Below, piece after piece: positions 17,163-25,185 of a stretch of 64,000 nt of DNA. The stretch lies in contig FOLJ01000008.1 of the NCBI GenBank assembly GCA_900112325.1, forward strand, positions 233,440-297,439, in the 5' to 3' direction. The notes below the pieces were generated by a model. It worked only from the letters and a program-made list of their open reading frames with translations. It had not been told where the DNA came from and ran no database searches. The position numbers and the translations under genes are program-made. Origin of the DNA: Micromonospora sediminimaris (lineage in GTDB: Bacteria > Actinomycetota > Actinomycetes > Mycobacteriales > Micromonosporaceae). Within the stretch, counting starts at the first letter, position 1, and each line of letters begins with the position of its first letter.

Positions 17163-17807
17163 GTGACCGCGCCCATCTCCGCCCCCCTCACGCCGTACGC
17201 AACCCTCCTCGGTTTCACCCGGTACGTCGACCGCACCGGTCCGACCAAGGCCAGCTTCGTCGGCGGCCTACGCCGGCAGCGGGCGAGCCGTTCCGGGTTC
17301 AACCCGCACGGCCAGTTCGTCAAGGCACTCAAGGCCGACATCGCCTTCCACACTGGCGGCACCCACCTGGCGCAGGTGGTCGACGTGGTCAAGCCCCGCT
17401 GGCGCCCGCTCTACCAGTCGCTCGTGCCCGGCGCGACGGCCTGGCTGCACTCGCTCGGTGAGCCCGCCGGGGTCGACCTGGCCCAGACCCGCGACGCGCT
17501 GGCCATGCTCGGCGACCTTCCGATCAAGATCAACCCCCACTTCGGCATCCGGTACGCCGACGGCCGCGCCGAGGCGGTGCGCCTGCACTTCGACGAGGCC
17601 CCGCCCAGCGAGGAGGCGACCCTGGCGGCACTGCACCTGACCGCCCGCCACATGGACGCCGTGCTCCCGCACGCCGAGCCGGTCCTGGTCGACGTGCGCC
17701 GAGGCATCACCCACCGGATGCCCGACAACGCCAGGCCCAACGAGATCGAAAGCTGGCTCGCCGGCGAGGCAGCCGCCTTCCGCGCCATCTGGTCCGCCGC
17801 CGCCTGA
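17163..17807 (+). CDS. Conserved-looking protein of unknown function
   Basis: A 214-residue soluble protein that I do not recognise. It has no signal peptide, membrane helix or nucleotide-binding motif. The N-terminal part is basic (RYVDRTGPTKASFVGGLRRQRASRSGFNPHGQFVKALKAD) and the middle contains IKINPHFGIRYADGRAEAVRLHFDE. The start is set at GTG 17163, with GGGAGG 6 nt upstream; the ATG at 17157 directly abuts that sequence. It is monocistronic, with its own operator-like repeat, so expression is probably regulated. Confidence 0.7.
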   Translation: MTAPISAPLTPYATLLGFTRYVDRTGPTKASFVGGLRRQRASRSGFNPHGQFVKALKADIAFHTGGTHLAQVVDVVKPRWRPLYQSLVPGATAWLHSLGEPAGVDLAQTRDALAMLGDLPIKINPHFGIRYADGRAEAVRLHFDEAPPSEEATLAALHLTARHMDAVLPHAEPVLVDVRRGITHRMPDNARPNEIESWLAGEAAAFRAIWSAAA

Positions 17808-17816
17808 CCACCAACC

Positions 17817-17933
17817 TCAGGCGTTCAGCGACCGCCAGCCTTCACGTACCACCGCAGGTGCGTGGCGAGCACGCTTGATCCCGGTGTCGAGGCGCTGCTC
17901 CGGCTCGTCGAGCACGAGCAGTCGGCGCACGGC
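17817..17933 (-). pseudogene. Remnant of an ABC-transporter ATPase
   Basis: Directly after the hydrolase stop codon, in the same frame, 38 codons run to a TGA at 17817. The first residues, AVRRLLVLDEPEQRLD, match the Walker B / D-loop region of ABC ATPases. The rest (TGIKRARHAPAVVREGWRSLNA) does not look like an ABC C-terminus. There is no start codon and no Walker A, so this is a decayed fragment left by a deletion or recombination next to the hydrolase gene. Confidence 0.6.
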
Positions 17934-18689
17934 TCAGAATTCCTTCAGCGCAGGCATGATCGCCTCGACCAGAGCCTCGGGGTCGAGTACGTGCGCGATG
18001 TGCCCCTGATCGGGCAGCACCACCAGGGTCGCGTCGTCGAGGCCGTCGACCAGCGCCCGAGCGGCGCGGCCAAACACCAACTCCTCGCGGTCGCTCCGTT
18101 CGCCGAGGATCACCAGCGTCGGCACCTTGATCTTCTTCAGCATCGACGGGTCGTAGGCCAGCCGGTCCAGCGCGGCGAGTTCGGCGTAGGTGCTGTCAAT
18201 CAACTCCAACATCGCCGCCCAGCCGGTCGGGTCACCGGTCCGGAAGCTCTCCGCGTCCTCGGGAGCGTCACCGACGACCCGGGTGAGCACCGTGGCGAAC
18301 GCGGTGTCGCGGTCGCCCGCCTTGAGCGCAGCGCCGATCACATCCAGCGCCTCACCGGTGACCGGTCCGTCGACCGGTATCGTCGGCTCGTACAGCACCA
18401 GACCGGCGAGGTCGTCGCGCTCGGCAGCGGTCAACAGGGCGATCGCGCCGCCGTAGCTGTGCCCGATCAACACCGGTTCCGGACCGGCCTCGTCGAGCAC
18501 CTGGTTGAGATCCGCCACCTCGGTGGCGAGGTCGTAGTCGTCGCCGATCGGCGCGCTCTTCCCACGACCCCGGCGATCCGGGACGAGCGTTCGACCGGGC
18601 AGGCGAGCTGCCACCTCGCCCCAATGATCAGCCACACTTTGGACACCATGCGTGATGACGGCCGTACGGCCCGTGCCGTAGCTTCTCAT
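17934..18689 (-). CDS. Alpha/beta-fold hydrolase
   Basis: A 251-residue cytosolic hydrolase. The nucleophile elbow is GHSYGGA (Ser in LIGHSYGGAIALLTA), the oxyanion region THGVQSVADHWGEVAARL, the strand-4 segment PDRRGRGKSAP, and the catalytic His is in LPDQGHIAHVLDPEAL. The start is set at ATG 18689, because the divergent MerR-type promoter puts transcription initiation at about this base; GTG 18734 would lie upstream of the predicted transcript. The substrate is unknown. It diverges from a MerR-family regulator that probably controls it. The ABC fragment follows in the same frame. Confidence 0.85.
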   Translation of the reverse strand: MRSYGTGRTAVITHGVQSVADHWGEVAARLPGRTLVPDRRGRGKSAPIGDDYDLATEVADLNQVLDEAGPEPVLIGHSYGGAIALLTAAERDDLAGLVLYEPTIPVDGPVTGEALDVIGAALKAGDRDTAFATVLTRVVGDAPEDAESFRTGDPTGWAAMLELIDSTYAELAALDRLAYDPSMLKKIKVPTLVILGERSDREELVFGRAARALVDGLDDATLVVLPDQGHIAHVLDPEALVEAIMPALKEF

Positions 18690-18696
18690 CAGTCGA

Positions 18697-18728
18697 ACGT
18701 AAGCCTTGACAGTAGTGTGAAGGTCAAG
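18697..18728 (-). promoter_or_regulatory. MerR-type promoter and operator of the hydrolase gene
   Basis: On the minus strand TTGACC (18727-18722) and TTACGT (18702-18697) are separated by 19 bp, the long spacing typical of MerR-activated promoters. The inverted repeat CTTGAC/GTCAAG (18705-18710 and 18723-18728) lies in and beside this spacer. Predicted transcription starts at about 18690, on or next to the hydrolase ATG, so the mRNA would be leaderless. Confidence 0.65.
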
Positions 18729-18751
18729 TGGCACTGGGAGAGGGGAGTGCG

Positions 18752-19132
18752 TTGCTTATCGGCGAGTTGTCGGAACGGACCGGCGTCAGTGCCCGACTGC
18801 TTCGGTACTACGAACAGCAAGGCTTGCTCCGGTCCGCACGCGCTGCGAACGGGTACCGCCACTATGCAGTGGAGGATGTCGAGAAGGTGCGCCGGATCCG
18901 GTCCTTGCTCAATGTAGGTCTGCCCCTGCGGACCGTTGAACTGCTGCTGCCTTGCGTCGTTGATGCCAGCCCCCGCGTCATCCCATGCGAGAACCTCGTA
19001 GCGACGCTGCGGCAGGAGGTGGCACGCCTCGACGAGGCGTCCAATGAAATCGACCGCTGCCGCACACTGATCCTGGACATCCTGCACCGTTCCGGCGCCG
19101 ACGAATTGGTGGGTGCCTCTACCGGGAGCTGA
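18752..19132 (+). CDS. MerR family transcriptional regulator
   Basis: A 126-residue regulator. The N-terminal winged helix-turn-helix is complete: LIGELSERTGVSARLLRYYEQQGLL, then RAANGYRHYAVEDVEKVRRIRSLLNVGLPLRTVELLL. A C-terminal dimerisation coiled coil (LVATLRQEVARLDEASNEID) follows. Two cysteines (LLPCVV and VIPCENL) are common in this actinobacterial subgroup; metal or redox sensing is possible but unproven. The TTG at 18752 has GAGGGGAG upstream and begins the conserved domain; a GTG at 18728 in the same frame would overlap the operator. The operator lies between this gene and the hydrolase. Confidence 0.88.
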   Translation: MLIGELSERTGVSARLLRYYEQQGLLRSARAANGYRHYAVEDVEKVRRIRSLLNVGLPLRTVELLLPCVVDASPRVIPCENLVATLRQEVARLDEASNEIDRCRTLILDILHRSGADELVGASTGS

Positions 19133-19186
19133 CCGGAACTCACTGGTCACGCATGCCGGAGGCACCCGCGAGTCAACAATCGGGAT

Positions 19187-19220
19187 CGAGTGGGCCTCTG
19201 ATACCGCCGAGGGCCACTCG
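19187..19220. terminator. Hairpin between convergent merR and deaminase genes
   Basis: CGAGTGGGCCTC (19187-19198) pairs with GAGGGCCACTCG (19209-19220) with one mismatch around a 10-nt loop. It sits between convergent genes with no T-tract, so it is a likely bidirectional terminator. Confidence 0.5.
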
Positions 19221-19233
19221 GTCCCGGATCGCG

Positions 19234-19650
19234 CTAGCGGTCGCAGACCTCCGGCTCGTCAGTCGGATCCCCGGCTTCGATGGCGGCTGCCCGCCCGGTC
19301 ACCGGCACGACCCGCGGATCATCGACCGGTCCGATGATCATCCGCAGGCCCGGAAATTGGTCGGCCAGCAGCCGGCGGCACGAATCGCAGGGAGTCACCA
19401 GGGTCCGGCCCCGTTCGCCGACGGTGACAATCGTCTCCAGCTCACTCACGCCCTGGGTAACCGCGGTCGCGAGAGCCACCACCTCGGGGCAGGCCCCGCC
19501 GGCCGCGCGCGCCACGTTCACGGCAGAGATCACCCGGCCGTCAGCGGTACGAGCCGCCGTTGCGAGAGTGTGGGCTGCGCTGCGGCAACGCAGCTTTGCC
19601 ACTGCGCTGGCAGCCTGCACCAGTGCCCGGTCGGTGTCCCGCATCTTCAT
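19234..19650 (-). CDS. Cytidine deaminase-like zinc hydrolase
   Basis: A 138-residue protein with the cytidine deaminase fold. The zinc-site motifs are GGACPEVVALATAV, where Cys and Glu stand in the H/C-A-E position but with Pro between them, and TPCDSCRRLLADQF, the P-C-x-x-C half. This resembles the short, blasticidin-S- or nucleoside-deaminase-like members more than classical Cdd. The start is ATG 19650, with GGGGA 6 nt upstream (a second ATG is 6 nt later). The conserved catalytic residues suggest an active deaminase; the base or nucleoside substrate is not identifiable. The gene is preceded by the 73-bp palindromic repeat. Confidence 0.75.
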   Translation of the reverse strand: MKMRDTDRALVQAASAVAKLRCRSAAHTLATAARTADGRVISAVNVARAAGGACPEVVALATAVTQGVSELETIVTVGERGRTLVTPCDSCRRLLADQFPGLRMIIGPVDDPRVVPVTGRAAAIEAGDPTDEPEVCDR

Positions 19651-19724
19651 CGACGTCCCCGCGTTCCGCTCCCAGCTCGGCGCCCAACGATAGACCGCCC
19701 CCGGGCTGGCGCCACCACACCGCC

Positions 19725-19797
19725 TTCTTTGCTGTGCTTCAACCCACGCATCAACTCGGGGCCGCAACCGTTGCGCCGGGTGAAGCAGAGCAAAGGG
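19725..19797. repeat. 73-bp palindromic repeat, copy 1
   Basis: The ends CTTTGCTGTGCTTCAACCC and GGGTGAAGCAGAGCAAAGG pair into a long imperfect stem. Inside is a smaller palindrome, CGCAACCGTTGCG. The reverse complement aligns along its whole length with the element at 36352-36424, with the arms nearly identical and the centre more divergent. It lies in the 308-bp gap between the deaminase gene and hrpA, in which I see nothing else beyond hrpA's upstream region. Confidence 0.8.
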
Positions 19798-19957
19798 GGC
19801 GCGGCGACCAACCTTGGGCCGCACACCAACGCGCGCCCGACCAGGCCCGGACGCCACATCGCGACCAGCCCTCACCCGGCCAGCGCAGCCCGGCCGGAGC
19901 AGTGCGCGGGTAACCAGGAGGCGGACCGGCAACCGGCTGCCTATCCTTGGCCACGAC

Positions 19958-22900
19958 ATGCAGAATCCAGCCTCACCCGCCGCGACCGATCCCGTTCGGG
20001 AGTTGCAGCGTCGCCTTTCCCCGCTGATGTTCCGCGACCAGCGTCAGCTGCGCCGTCGACTCGACGGGCTGCGGAAGCTACGCGACCCGCAGCGACGCGA
20101 GTCGGTGCTGGCGGAGATCGTCGCCGAGACGGCTGCGGCGGAGGGCCGGCTGGAGCGGCGGAAAGCCGCGGTGCCGAAGATCGTCTACCCGGCAAGTCTG
20201 CCGGTCAGCGAGCGCAAGGATGACATCGCCGCGGCGATCCGCGACCACCAGGTGGTGATCGTGGCGGGCGAGACCGGCTCGGGTAAGACCACCCAGTTGC
20301 CGAAGATCTGCCTGGAGCTGGGGCGTGGCATCAGCGGCCTGATCGGGCACACCCAGCCCCGGCGGCTGGCGGCGCGTACGGTGGCCGACCGGATCGCCGA
20401 GGAGTTGGGGACCGAACTCGGTGACGTGGTCGGCTACAAGGTGCGCTTCACCGATCAGGTGGGCGAGAACAGCCTGGTCAAGCTGATGACCGACGGCATC
20501 CTGCTGGCCGAGTTGCAGACCGACCGGATGCTGCGCCAGTACGACACGTTGATCATCGACGAGGCGCACGAGCGCAGCCTCAACATCGACTTCATTCTCG
20601 GGTACCTCCGGCAGCTCCTGCCGCGCCGTCCCGACCTCAAGGTGATCATCACCTCGGCGACCATCGAGACCGACAGGTTCGCGCGGCACTTCGCCGGACC
20701 AACGACCGCCGAGCATCCCGACGGCGAGCCGGCGCCGGTGGTGGAGGTCTCCGGCCGGACCTACCCGGTGGAGGTGCGCTACCGGCCGCTTGTCGAGGTC
20801 GCCGACGGCGACGAGGAGGACGCGGACGAGGAGAACGTCCGCGACCAGATCCAGGCCATCGGTGACGCGGTCGAGGAGCTGGCCGCCGAGGGGCCGGGCG
20901 ACATCCTGGTCTTCCTCAGCGGTGAGCGGGAGATCCGGGACACCGCCGAGGCGCTGGGCAAGCTGGTGCAGAACAAGCGGTCGCTGCTCGGCACCGAGAT
21001 CCTGCCGCTGTACGCCCGACTCAGCGTCGCCGAGCAGCACCGGGTCTTCGCCCCGCACTCCGGCCGCCGGGTGGTGCTGGCCACGAACGTGGCGGAGACC
21101 TCGCTCACCGTGCCGGGCATCAAGTACGTGGTGGATCCCGGCACCGCCCGGATCTCCCGCTACTCGCAGCGGCTGAAGGTGCAGCGGCTGCCGATCGAGC
21201 CGATCTCCCAGGCCAGCGCCAACCAGCGCAAGGGTCGCTGCGGGCGCACCTCGGACGGCATCTGCATCCGGCTCTACGACGAGCAGGACTTCGACTCCCG
21301 GCCCGAGTTCACCGACCCGGAGATCCTGCGGACCAACCTGGCCTCGGTCATCCTCCAGATGACCGCCATCGGTCTGGGCGACATCGCCGCGTTCCCGTTC
21401 ATCGACCCGCCGGACCGCCGCAACATCACCGACGGCGTGAACCTGCTGCACGAGCTGGGCGCGATCGACCCGACCGAGACCGAGCCGAGCCGACGGCTCA
21501 CGTCCCTCGGCCGGCGGCTGGCGCAGTTGCCGGTCGACCCCCGGCTGGCCCGGATGGTGCTGGAGGGCGAACGCAACGGCTGTGCCACCGAGGTGATGGT
21601 GATCGCCGCAGCGCTGTCGATCCAGGATCCGCGCGAGCGGCCCGCGGAGAAGCAGGCCCAGGCCGACCAGGCACACGCCCGGTTCGCCGACGCCGAGTCC
21701 GACTTCGTCGCGTATCTCAACCTCTGGCGGTACCTGCGGGAGCAGCAGCGGGCGCTCTCCTCAAGCGCGTTCCGGCGGATGTGTCGGGCCGAGTACCTCA
21801 ACTACCTGCGGGTACGGGAGTGGCAGGACATCGTCAGCCAGTTGCGCCAGGTGCTGCGTACCCCTGACGAAAGGAACCGGGGACGGGGCCGGCGGGGCGG
21901 CGCGGACGGCGTGCCCGACGGCGGTGGGCGACGCCAGGTCGGCGCGGACCTGCCGGAGGAGATCGACACACCGAAGGTGCACCAGTCGCTGCTGCCGGGC
22001 CTGCTGTCGCACGTCGGTCTCAAGGACGCCCAGAAGCACGAGTACCTGGGCGCGCGCGGGGCGAAGTTCGCCCTGTTCCCGGGCTCGGCGTTGTTCCGCA
22101 AGCCACCTCGCTGGGTGATGGCCGCCGAGCTGGTGGAGACCTCCCGGCTGTGGGGGCGGGTGAACGGGCGGATCGAGCCGGAGTGGGTCGAGCCGCTCGC
22201 CCAGCACCTGGTCAAGCGCAGCTACAGCGAGCCGCACTGGGAGAAGAAGCAGGCGGCGGTGATGGCGTACGAGAAGGTCACCCTCTTCGGCGTCCCGCTG
22301 GTCACCTCCCGCAAGGTGAACTTTGGTCGGATCGACCCGACGTTGAGCCGGGAGCTGTTCATCCGGCACGCGCTTGTCGAGGGCGACTGGTCCACCCACC
22401 ACCAGTTCTGGCGGGACAACCAGCGGCTGCTGACCGAGATCGAGGAGTTGGAGAATCGCGCCCGGCGACGCGACATCCTGGTCGACGACGAGACGATCTT
22501 CCAGTTCTACGACGAGCGCATCCCGGCCGACGTGGTCTCCGGGCGGCACTTCGACAGCTGGTGGAAGAAGACCCGCCGGGAGCGGCCCGAGCTGCTCACC
22601 TTCACCCGGGAGCTGCTTGTCAACGCGGGCCGGGGCGGGCTGGACGAGGCCGACTACCCCGACGAGTGGCGGGCCGACGGGGTGGCGTTGCCGCTGACGT
22701 ACACGTTCGACCCGGGTACGGCGACCGACGGCGTGACTGTGGACATTCCGCTGCCGTTGCTCAACCAGGTGCCCGCCGAAAGCTTCGACTGGCAGGTGCC
22801 GGGGCTGCGTGAGGAACTGGTCGTAGCGCTGATCCGGTCGCTGCCGAAGCCGGTACGGCGCAACTTCGTGCCGGTCCCCGACTACGCCCGCGCCGCGCTG

Positions 22901-24016
22901 GCCGCGATCACCCCCGGCGAGGAACCGCTGCTGGACGCGCTGACCCGACAGCTGCGGCGGATGACCGGGGTGACCGTGCCCCGGGACGCCTGGGATCTGG
23001 GCAGGCTGCCGCCGCACCTGCGGGTCACCTTCCGGGTGCTCGGCGACGACGACAAACCGGTAGCCGAGGGCAAGGACCTGCCGGCCCTGCAACGCCAGCT
23101 CAAGGCGGAGGTACGCCAGGTGGTGGCCGCCGCCGCGCCGGAGGTGGCCCGATCGGGGCTGACCGGCTGGGAGATCGGCACGCTGCCGCGCACCATCGAG
23201 CAGGTACGGGCCGGGTACGCGGTGACCGCCTACCCGGCGCTTGTGGACGAGGGCGCCACGGTCGGCGTGAAGGTGTTCGACTCCCCCGCCGAGCAGGAGG
23301 TCGCCCACTGGGCCGGCACCCGTCGGCTGCTGCGGCTGACCGTGCCGTCCCCGGCGAAGTTCCTCCAGGGCCGGTTGCCCAACGAGGCGAAGCTGGCGTT
23401 GTCCCGCAACCCGCACGGCGGGGTGCAGGCGTTGATCGAGGACGCGGCCGGCGCGGCGATCGACAAGCTGATCGTCGACGCGGGCGGACCGGCCTGGGAC
23501 GAGGCGGGTTTCGCCGCGCTGCGCGAGAAGGTCCGGGCCGAGCTGGTGGACACGGTGGTGGCGGTGATGGACCGGGTCCGGGCGGTGCTCTCCACCGCGT
23601 ACGCCGTGCAGCAGCGCCTCGGCGCGACGCGGAACCTGGCCGTGGTGGCCGCCCTGGCCGACGTCCGCAACCAGCTCACCGGCCTGGTGCACGCCGGCTT
23701 CATCACCGAGGCCGGGTACGCCCGACTGCCCGACCTGCTGCGCTACCTGACCGCGATCGAGCGGCGGCTGGACCGGCTGCCCGGCAACCCCGCGCGGGAC
23801 AAACAACAGCAGGACCGCGTCGCGGTGGTGCAACGCGAGTACGACGAGCTACTGGCCGCCCTGCCCCCGGCGCGACGCTCGTCGCAGGCGGTGCGCCAGA
23901 TCCGCTGGATGATCGAGGAGCTGCGGGTGAGCATCTTCGCCCAGGCCCTCGGCACCCCCTATCCCGTCTCCGAGCAACGCATCTACCGCGCCATGGACGA
24001 CGCCGAAGGGCGTTGA
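19958..24016 (+). CDS. hrpA: ATP-dependent RNA helicase HrpA
   Basis: A 1352-residue DEAH-box helicase, full length for the HrpA family. Motor motifs: VVIVAGETGSGKTTQLPK (Walker A, about residue 100), GHTQPRRLAARTVADRIAEEL, IIDEAHERSLNIDF (DEAH), ITSATIETDRFARHF (III) and QRKGRCGRTSDG (VI). The helicase-associated and OB-like domains and the long HrpA-specific C-terminus (DUF3418-type, ending in EELRVSIFAQALGTPYPVSEQRI) follow. HrpA is implicated in rescuing stalled ribosomes in E. coli. ATG 19958 starts MQNPAS, close to the normal N-terminus; the upstream in-frame extension is not conserved-looking. A run of Arg/Gly residues near 640-655 is an inserted low-complexity loop. Confidence 0.95.
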   Translation: MQNPASPAATDPVRELQRRLSPLMFRDQRQLRRRLDGLRKLRDPQRRESVLAEIVAETAAAEGRLERRKAAVPKIVYPASLPVSERKDDIAAAIRDHQVVIVAGETGSGKTTQLPKICLELGRGISGLIGHTQPRRLAARTVADRIAEELGTELGDVVGYKVRFTDQVGENSLVKLMTDGILLAELQTDRMLRQYDTLIIDEAHERSLNIDFILGYLRQLLPRRPDLKVIITSATIETDRFARHFAGPTTAEHPDGEPAPVVEVSGRTYPVEVRYRPLVEVADGDEEDADEENVRDQIQAIGDAVEELAAEGPGDILVFLSGEREIRDTAEALGKLVQNKRSLLGTEILPLYARLSVAEQHRVFAPHSGRRVVLATNVAETSLTVPGIKYVVDPGTARISRYSQRLKVQRLPIEPISQASANQRKGRCGRTSDGICIRLYDEQDFDSRPEFTDPEILRTNLASVILQMTAIGLGDIAAFPFIDPPDRRNITDGVNLLHELGAIDPTETEPSRRLTSLGRRLAQLPVDPRLARMVLEGERNGCATEVMVIAAALSIQDPRERPAEKQAQADQAHARFADAESDFVAYLNLWRYLREQQRALSSSAFRRMCRAEYLNYLRVREWQDIVSQLRQVLRTPDERNRGRGRRGGADGVPDGGGRRQVGADLPEEIDTPKVHQSLLPGLLSHVGLKDAQKHEYLGARGAKFALFPGSALFRKPPRWVMAAELVETSRLWGRVNGRIEPEWVEPLAQHLVKRSYSEPHWEKKQAAVMAYEKVTLFGVPLVTSRKVNFGRIDPTLSRELFIRHALVEGDWSTHHQFWRDNQRLLTEIEELENRARRRDILVDDETIFQFYDERIPADVVSGRHFDSWWKKTRRERPELLTFTRELLVNAGRGGLDEADYPDEWRADGVALPLTYTFDPGTATDGVTVDIPLPLLNQVPAESFDWQVPGLREELVVALIRSLPKPVRRNFVPVPDYARAALAAITPGEEPLLDALTRQLRRMTGVTVPRDAWDLGRLPPHLRVTFRVLGDDDKPVAEGKDLPALQRQLKAEVRQVVAAAAPEVARSGLTGWEIGTLPRTIEQVRAGYAVTAYPALVDEGATVGVKVFDSPAEQEVAHWAGTRRLLRLTVPSPAKFLQGRLPNEAKLALSRNPHGGVQALIEDAAGAAIDKLIVDAGGPAWDEAGFAALREKVRAELVDTVVAVMDRVRAVLSTAYAVQQRLGATRNLAVVAALADVRNQLTGLVHAGFITEAGYARLPDLLRYLTAIERRLDRLPGNPARDKQQQDRVAVVQREYDELLAALPPARRSSQAVRQIRWMIEELRVSIFAQALGTPYPVSEQRIYRAMDDAEGR

Positions 24017-24038
24017 TCGCTTAGACGACACCGCCCCC

Positions 24039-24110
24039 GCGATCTTGCAGTTCTGGTCGCCGATACACCCCCTTTGGCATGCCGTGTCGCGACGGAAAGT
24101 GCAAGATCGC
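24039..24110. terminator. Long imperfect hairpin between convergent hrpA and lysR genes
   Basis: GCGATCTTGCA (24039-24049) and TGCAAGATCGC (24100-24110) are perfect inverted repeats, and the 50 bases between them fold further as imperfect complements. Position between convergent genes suggests a bidirectional terminator. Confidence 0.6.
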
Positions 24111-24111
24111 C

Positions 24112-24170
24112 GAGCAGAGGGCGGGGCGAGCAGGGCAGGGCGAGCAGGGCGAGCAGAGGGCGGGGCGAGC
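24112..24170. repeat. GC-rich direct repeats of a GGGCGAGCAG-like unit
   Basis: A 20-bp sequence occurs exactly twice, at 24112-24131 and 24151-24170, with related GGGCGAGCAG units between. It abuts the 3' end of the LysR gene and holds no reading frame of interest. It is probably a slippage-prone low-complexity tract. Confidence 0.7.
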
Positions 24171-24175
24171 GGGGG

Positions 24176-25108
24176 TCAGGGTAGGGGTTCGACGCCGGGC
24201 GGGAGCTGGGCGGTGGCGGTGGCGGTGTGGACGTAGTCGAGCAGGATGCGGCGTAGTTCGCGGCCGGCGTGGGTGGGCACCGCGTCGCGGCGGCGAGCCA
24301 CCGCGATGGTCCGGCGTACGCCCGGAGGAGCGAGCCGGGTGACGCGGACGCCGGCCCGGCGGGCGACCACCATGCCGGGGACCACGGCGATGCCCAGCCC
24401 GGCCTCGACGAAGCTGAGCACCGCGTCCATCTCCCCGCCGTCCACCGAAAGGGTCGGTTCGAAGCCGGCGTCCCGGCACGCCTGGAGGGTGGCGTCGCGC
24501 AGGTCGTAACCCTCGCGGAACATCACCATCGGCTGGTCGCGCAGGTCGGTGATGCGCAGGTCGGCGCCGGGCGTGGCGGTGGGCACCGGGTCGACCGAGG
24601 CGACCACCAGGCTCTCGGTGAGGATCGGGTCGGCCCGCAGGCCGGGATCGGTGCCCTGGGCGGGCATGATGATCAGCGCGAGGTCGAGGTCGCCCCGGAG
24701 CAGGTCACGGACGAGGTCCTGCGAGCCGCCCTCCTCCATCCGCAGGTCGACGGTCGGGTGGGCGTCGCGGAACCGGCGGAGCACCGGCGGGGCGAGGGAG
24801 GTGGCGAGGCTGGGAGTGGCGCCGAGGCGTACCCGGCCACGCCGCAGGCCGACCAGTTCCTGCACCTCCCGGGTGGCGGTCTCGACGTCGGCCAGGATCC
24901 GCTTGGCCAACGGCAGCAGCACCTCCCCCGCCGCGGTCAGGGTTATGTTGCCCCTTACCCGCTCGAACAGGGGTGCGCCGAGGGTGTCCTCCAGCGCGTG
25001 AATTTGCTTACTCAATGAGGGCTGGGTGATGCCCACGAGGTCGGCTGCCTGGGTGAAATGTCGCACTTCGGCCACCGCGACGAAGTACTTCAGCTGATGG
25101 AGCTGCAT
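24176..25108 (-). CDS. LysR family transcriptional regulator
   Basis: A 310-residue regulator. The N-terminal HTH (MQLHQLKYFVAVAEVRHFTQAADLVGITQPSLSKQIHALEDTLG) is complete and is followed by the two-lobed effector-binding domain starting near residue 90. GLGIAVVPGMVV is the usual second-lobe motif. It diverges from sdhCAB, and a perfect LysR-type box lies 5-19 bp from its start codon, so it probably regulates both itself and the succinate dehydrogenase operon. The effector is unknown; a TCA-cycle metabolite would fit the context. Confidence 0.92.
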   Translation of the reverse strand: MQLHQLKYFVAVAEVRHFTQAADLVGITQPSLSKQIHALEDTLGAPLFERVRGNITLTAAGEVLLPLAKRILADVETATREVQELVGLRRGRVRLGATPSLATSLAPPVLRRFRDAHPTVDLRMEEGGSQDLVRDLLRGDLDLALIIMPAQGTDPGLRADPILTESLVVASVDPVPTATPGADLRITDLRDQPMVMFREGYDLRDATLQACRDAGFEPTLSVDGGEMDAVLSFVEAGLGIAVVPGMVVARRAGVRVTRLAPPGVRRTIAVARRRDAVPTHAGRELRRILLDYVHTATATAQLPPGVEPLP

Positions 25109-25112
25109 CTAC

Positions 25113-25127
25113 ATAGCTTATGGCTAT
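25113..25127. promoter_or_regulatory. LysR-type operator ATAGC-N5-GCTAT
   Basis: ATAGC (25113-25117) and GCTAT (25123-25127) are perfect inverted repeats 5 bp apart, containing the T-N11-A core of LysR-family sites. The site lies between the divergent lysR and sdhC genes, 22 bp upstream of the sdhC -35 box, a position suited to activation. Confidence 0.75.
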
Positions 25128-25148
25128 CAAGACTGCGGTGTCGATGCA

Positions 25149-25178
25149 TTGGACGACTGATCGAAGTCCTCCTAGCGT
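25149..25178 (+). promoter_or_regulatory. Promoter of the sdhCAB operon, leaderless type
   Basis: A -35 box TTGGAC (25149-25154), an 18-bp spacer and a -10 box TAGCGT (25173-25178) end 7 nt before the GTG of sdhC. Predicted transcription starts within one or two bases of the start codon, and no Shine-Dalgarno is present there. Confidence 0.65.
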
Positions 25179-25185
25179 CGGTCGA

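Noticed and set aside
24039..24173. Possible CRISPR-like array of repeats
   Set aside because: The repeats are a simple GGGCGAGCAG-type low-complexity tract without regular spacers; no cas gene is nearby.
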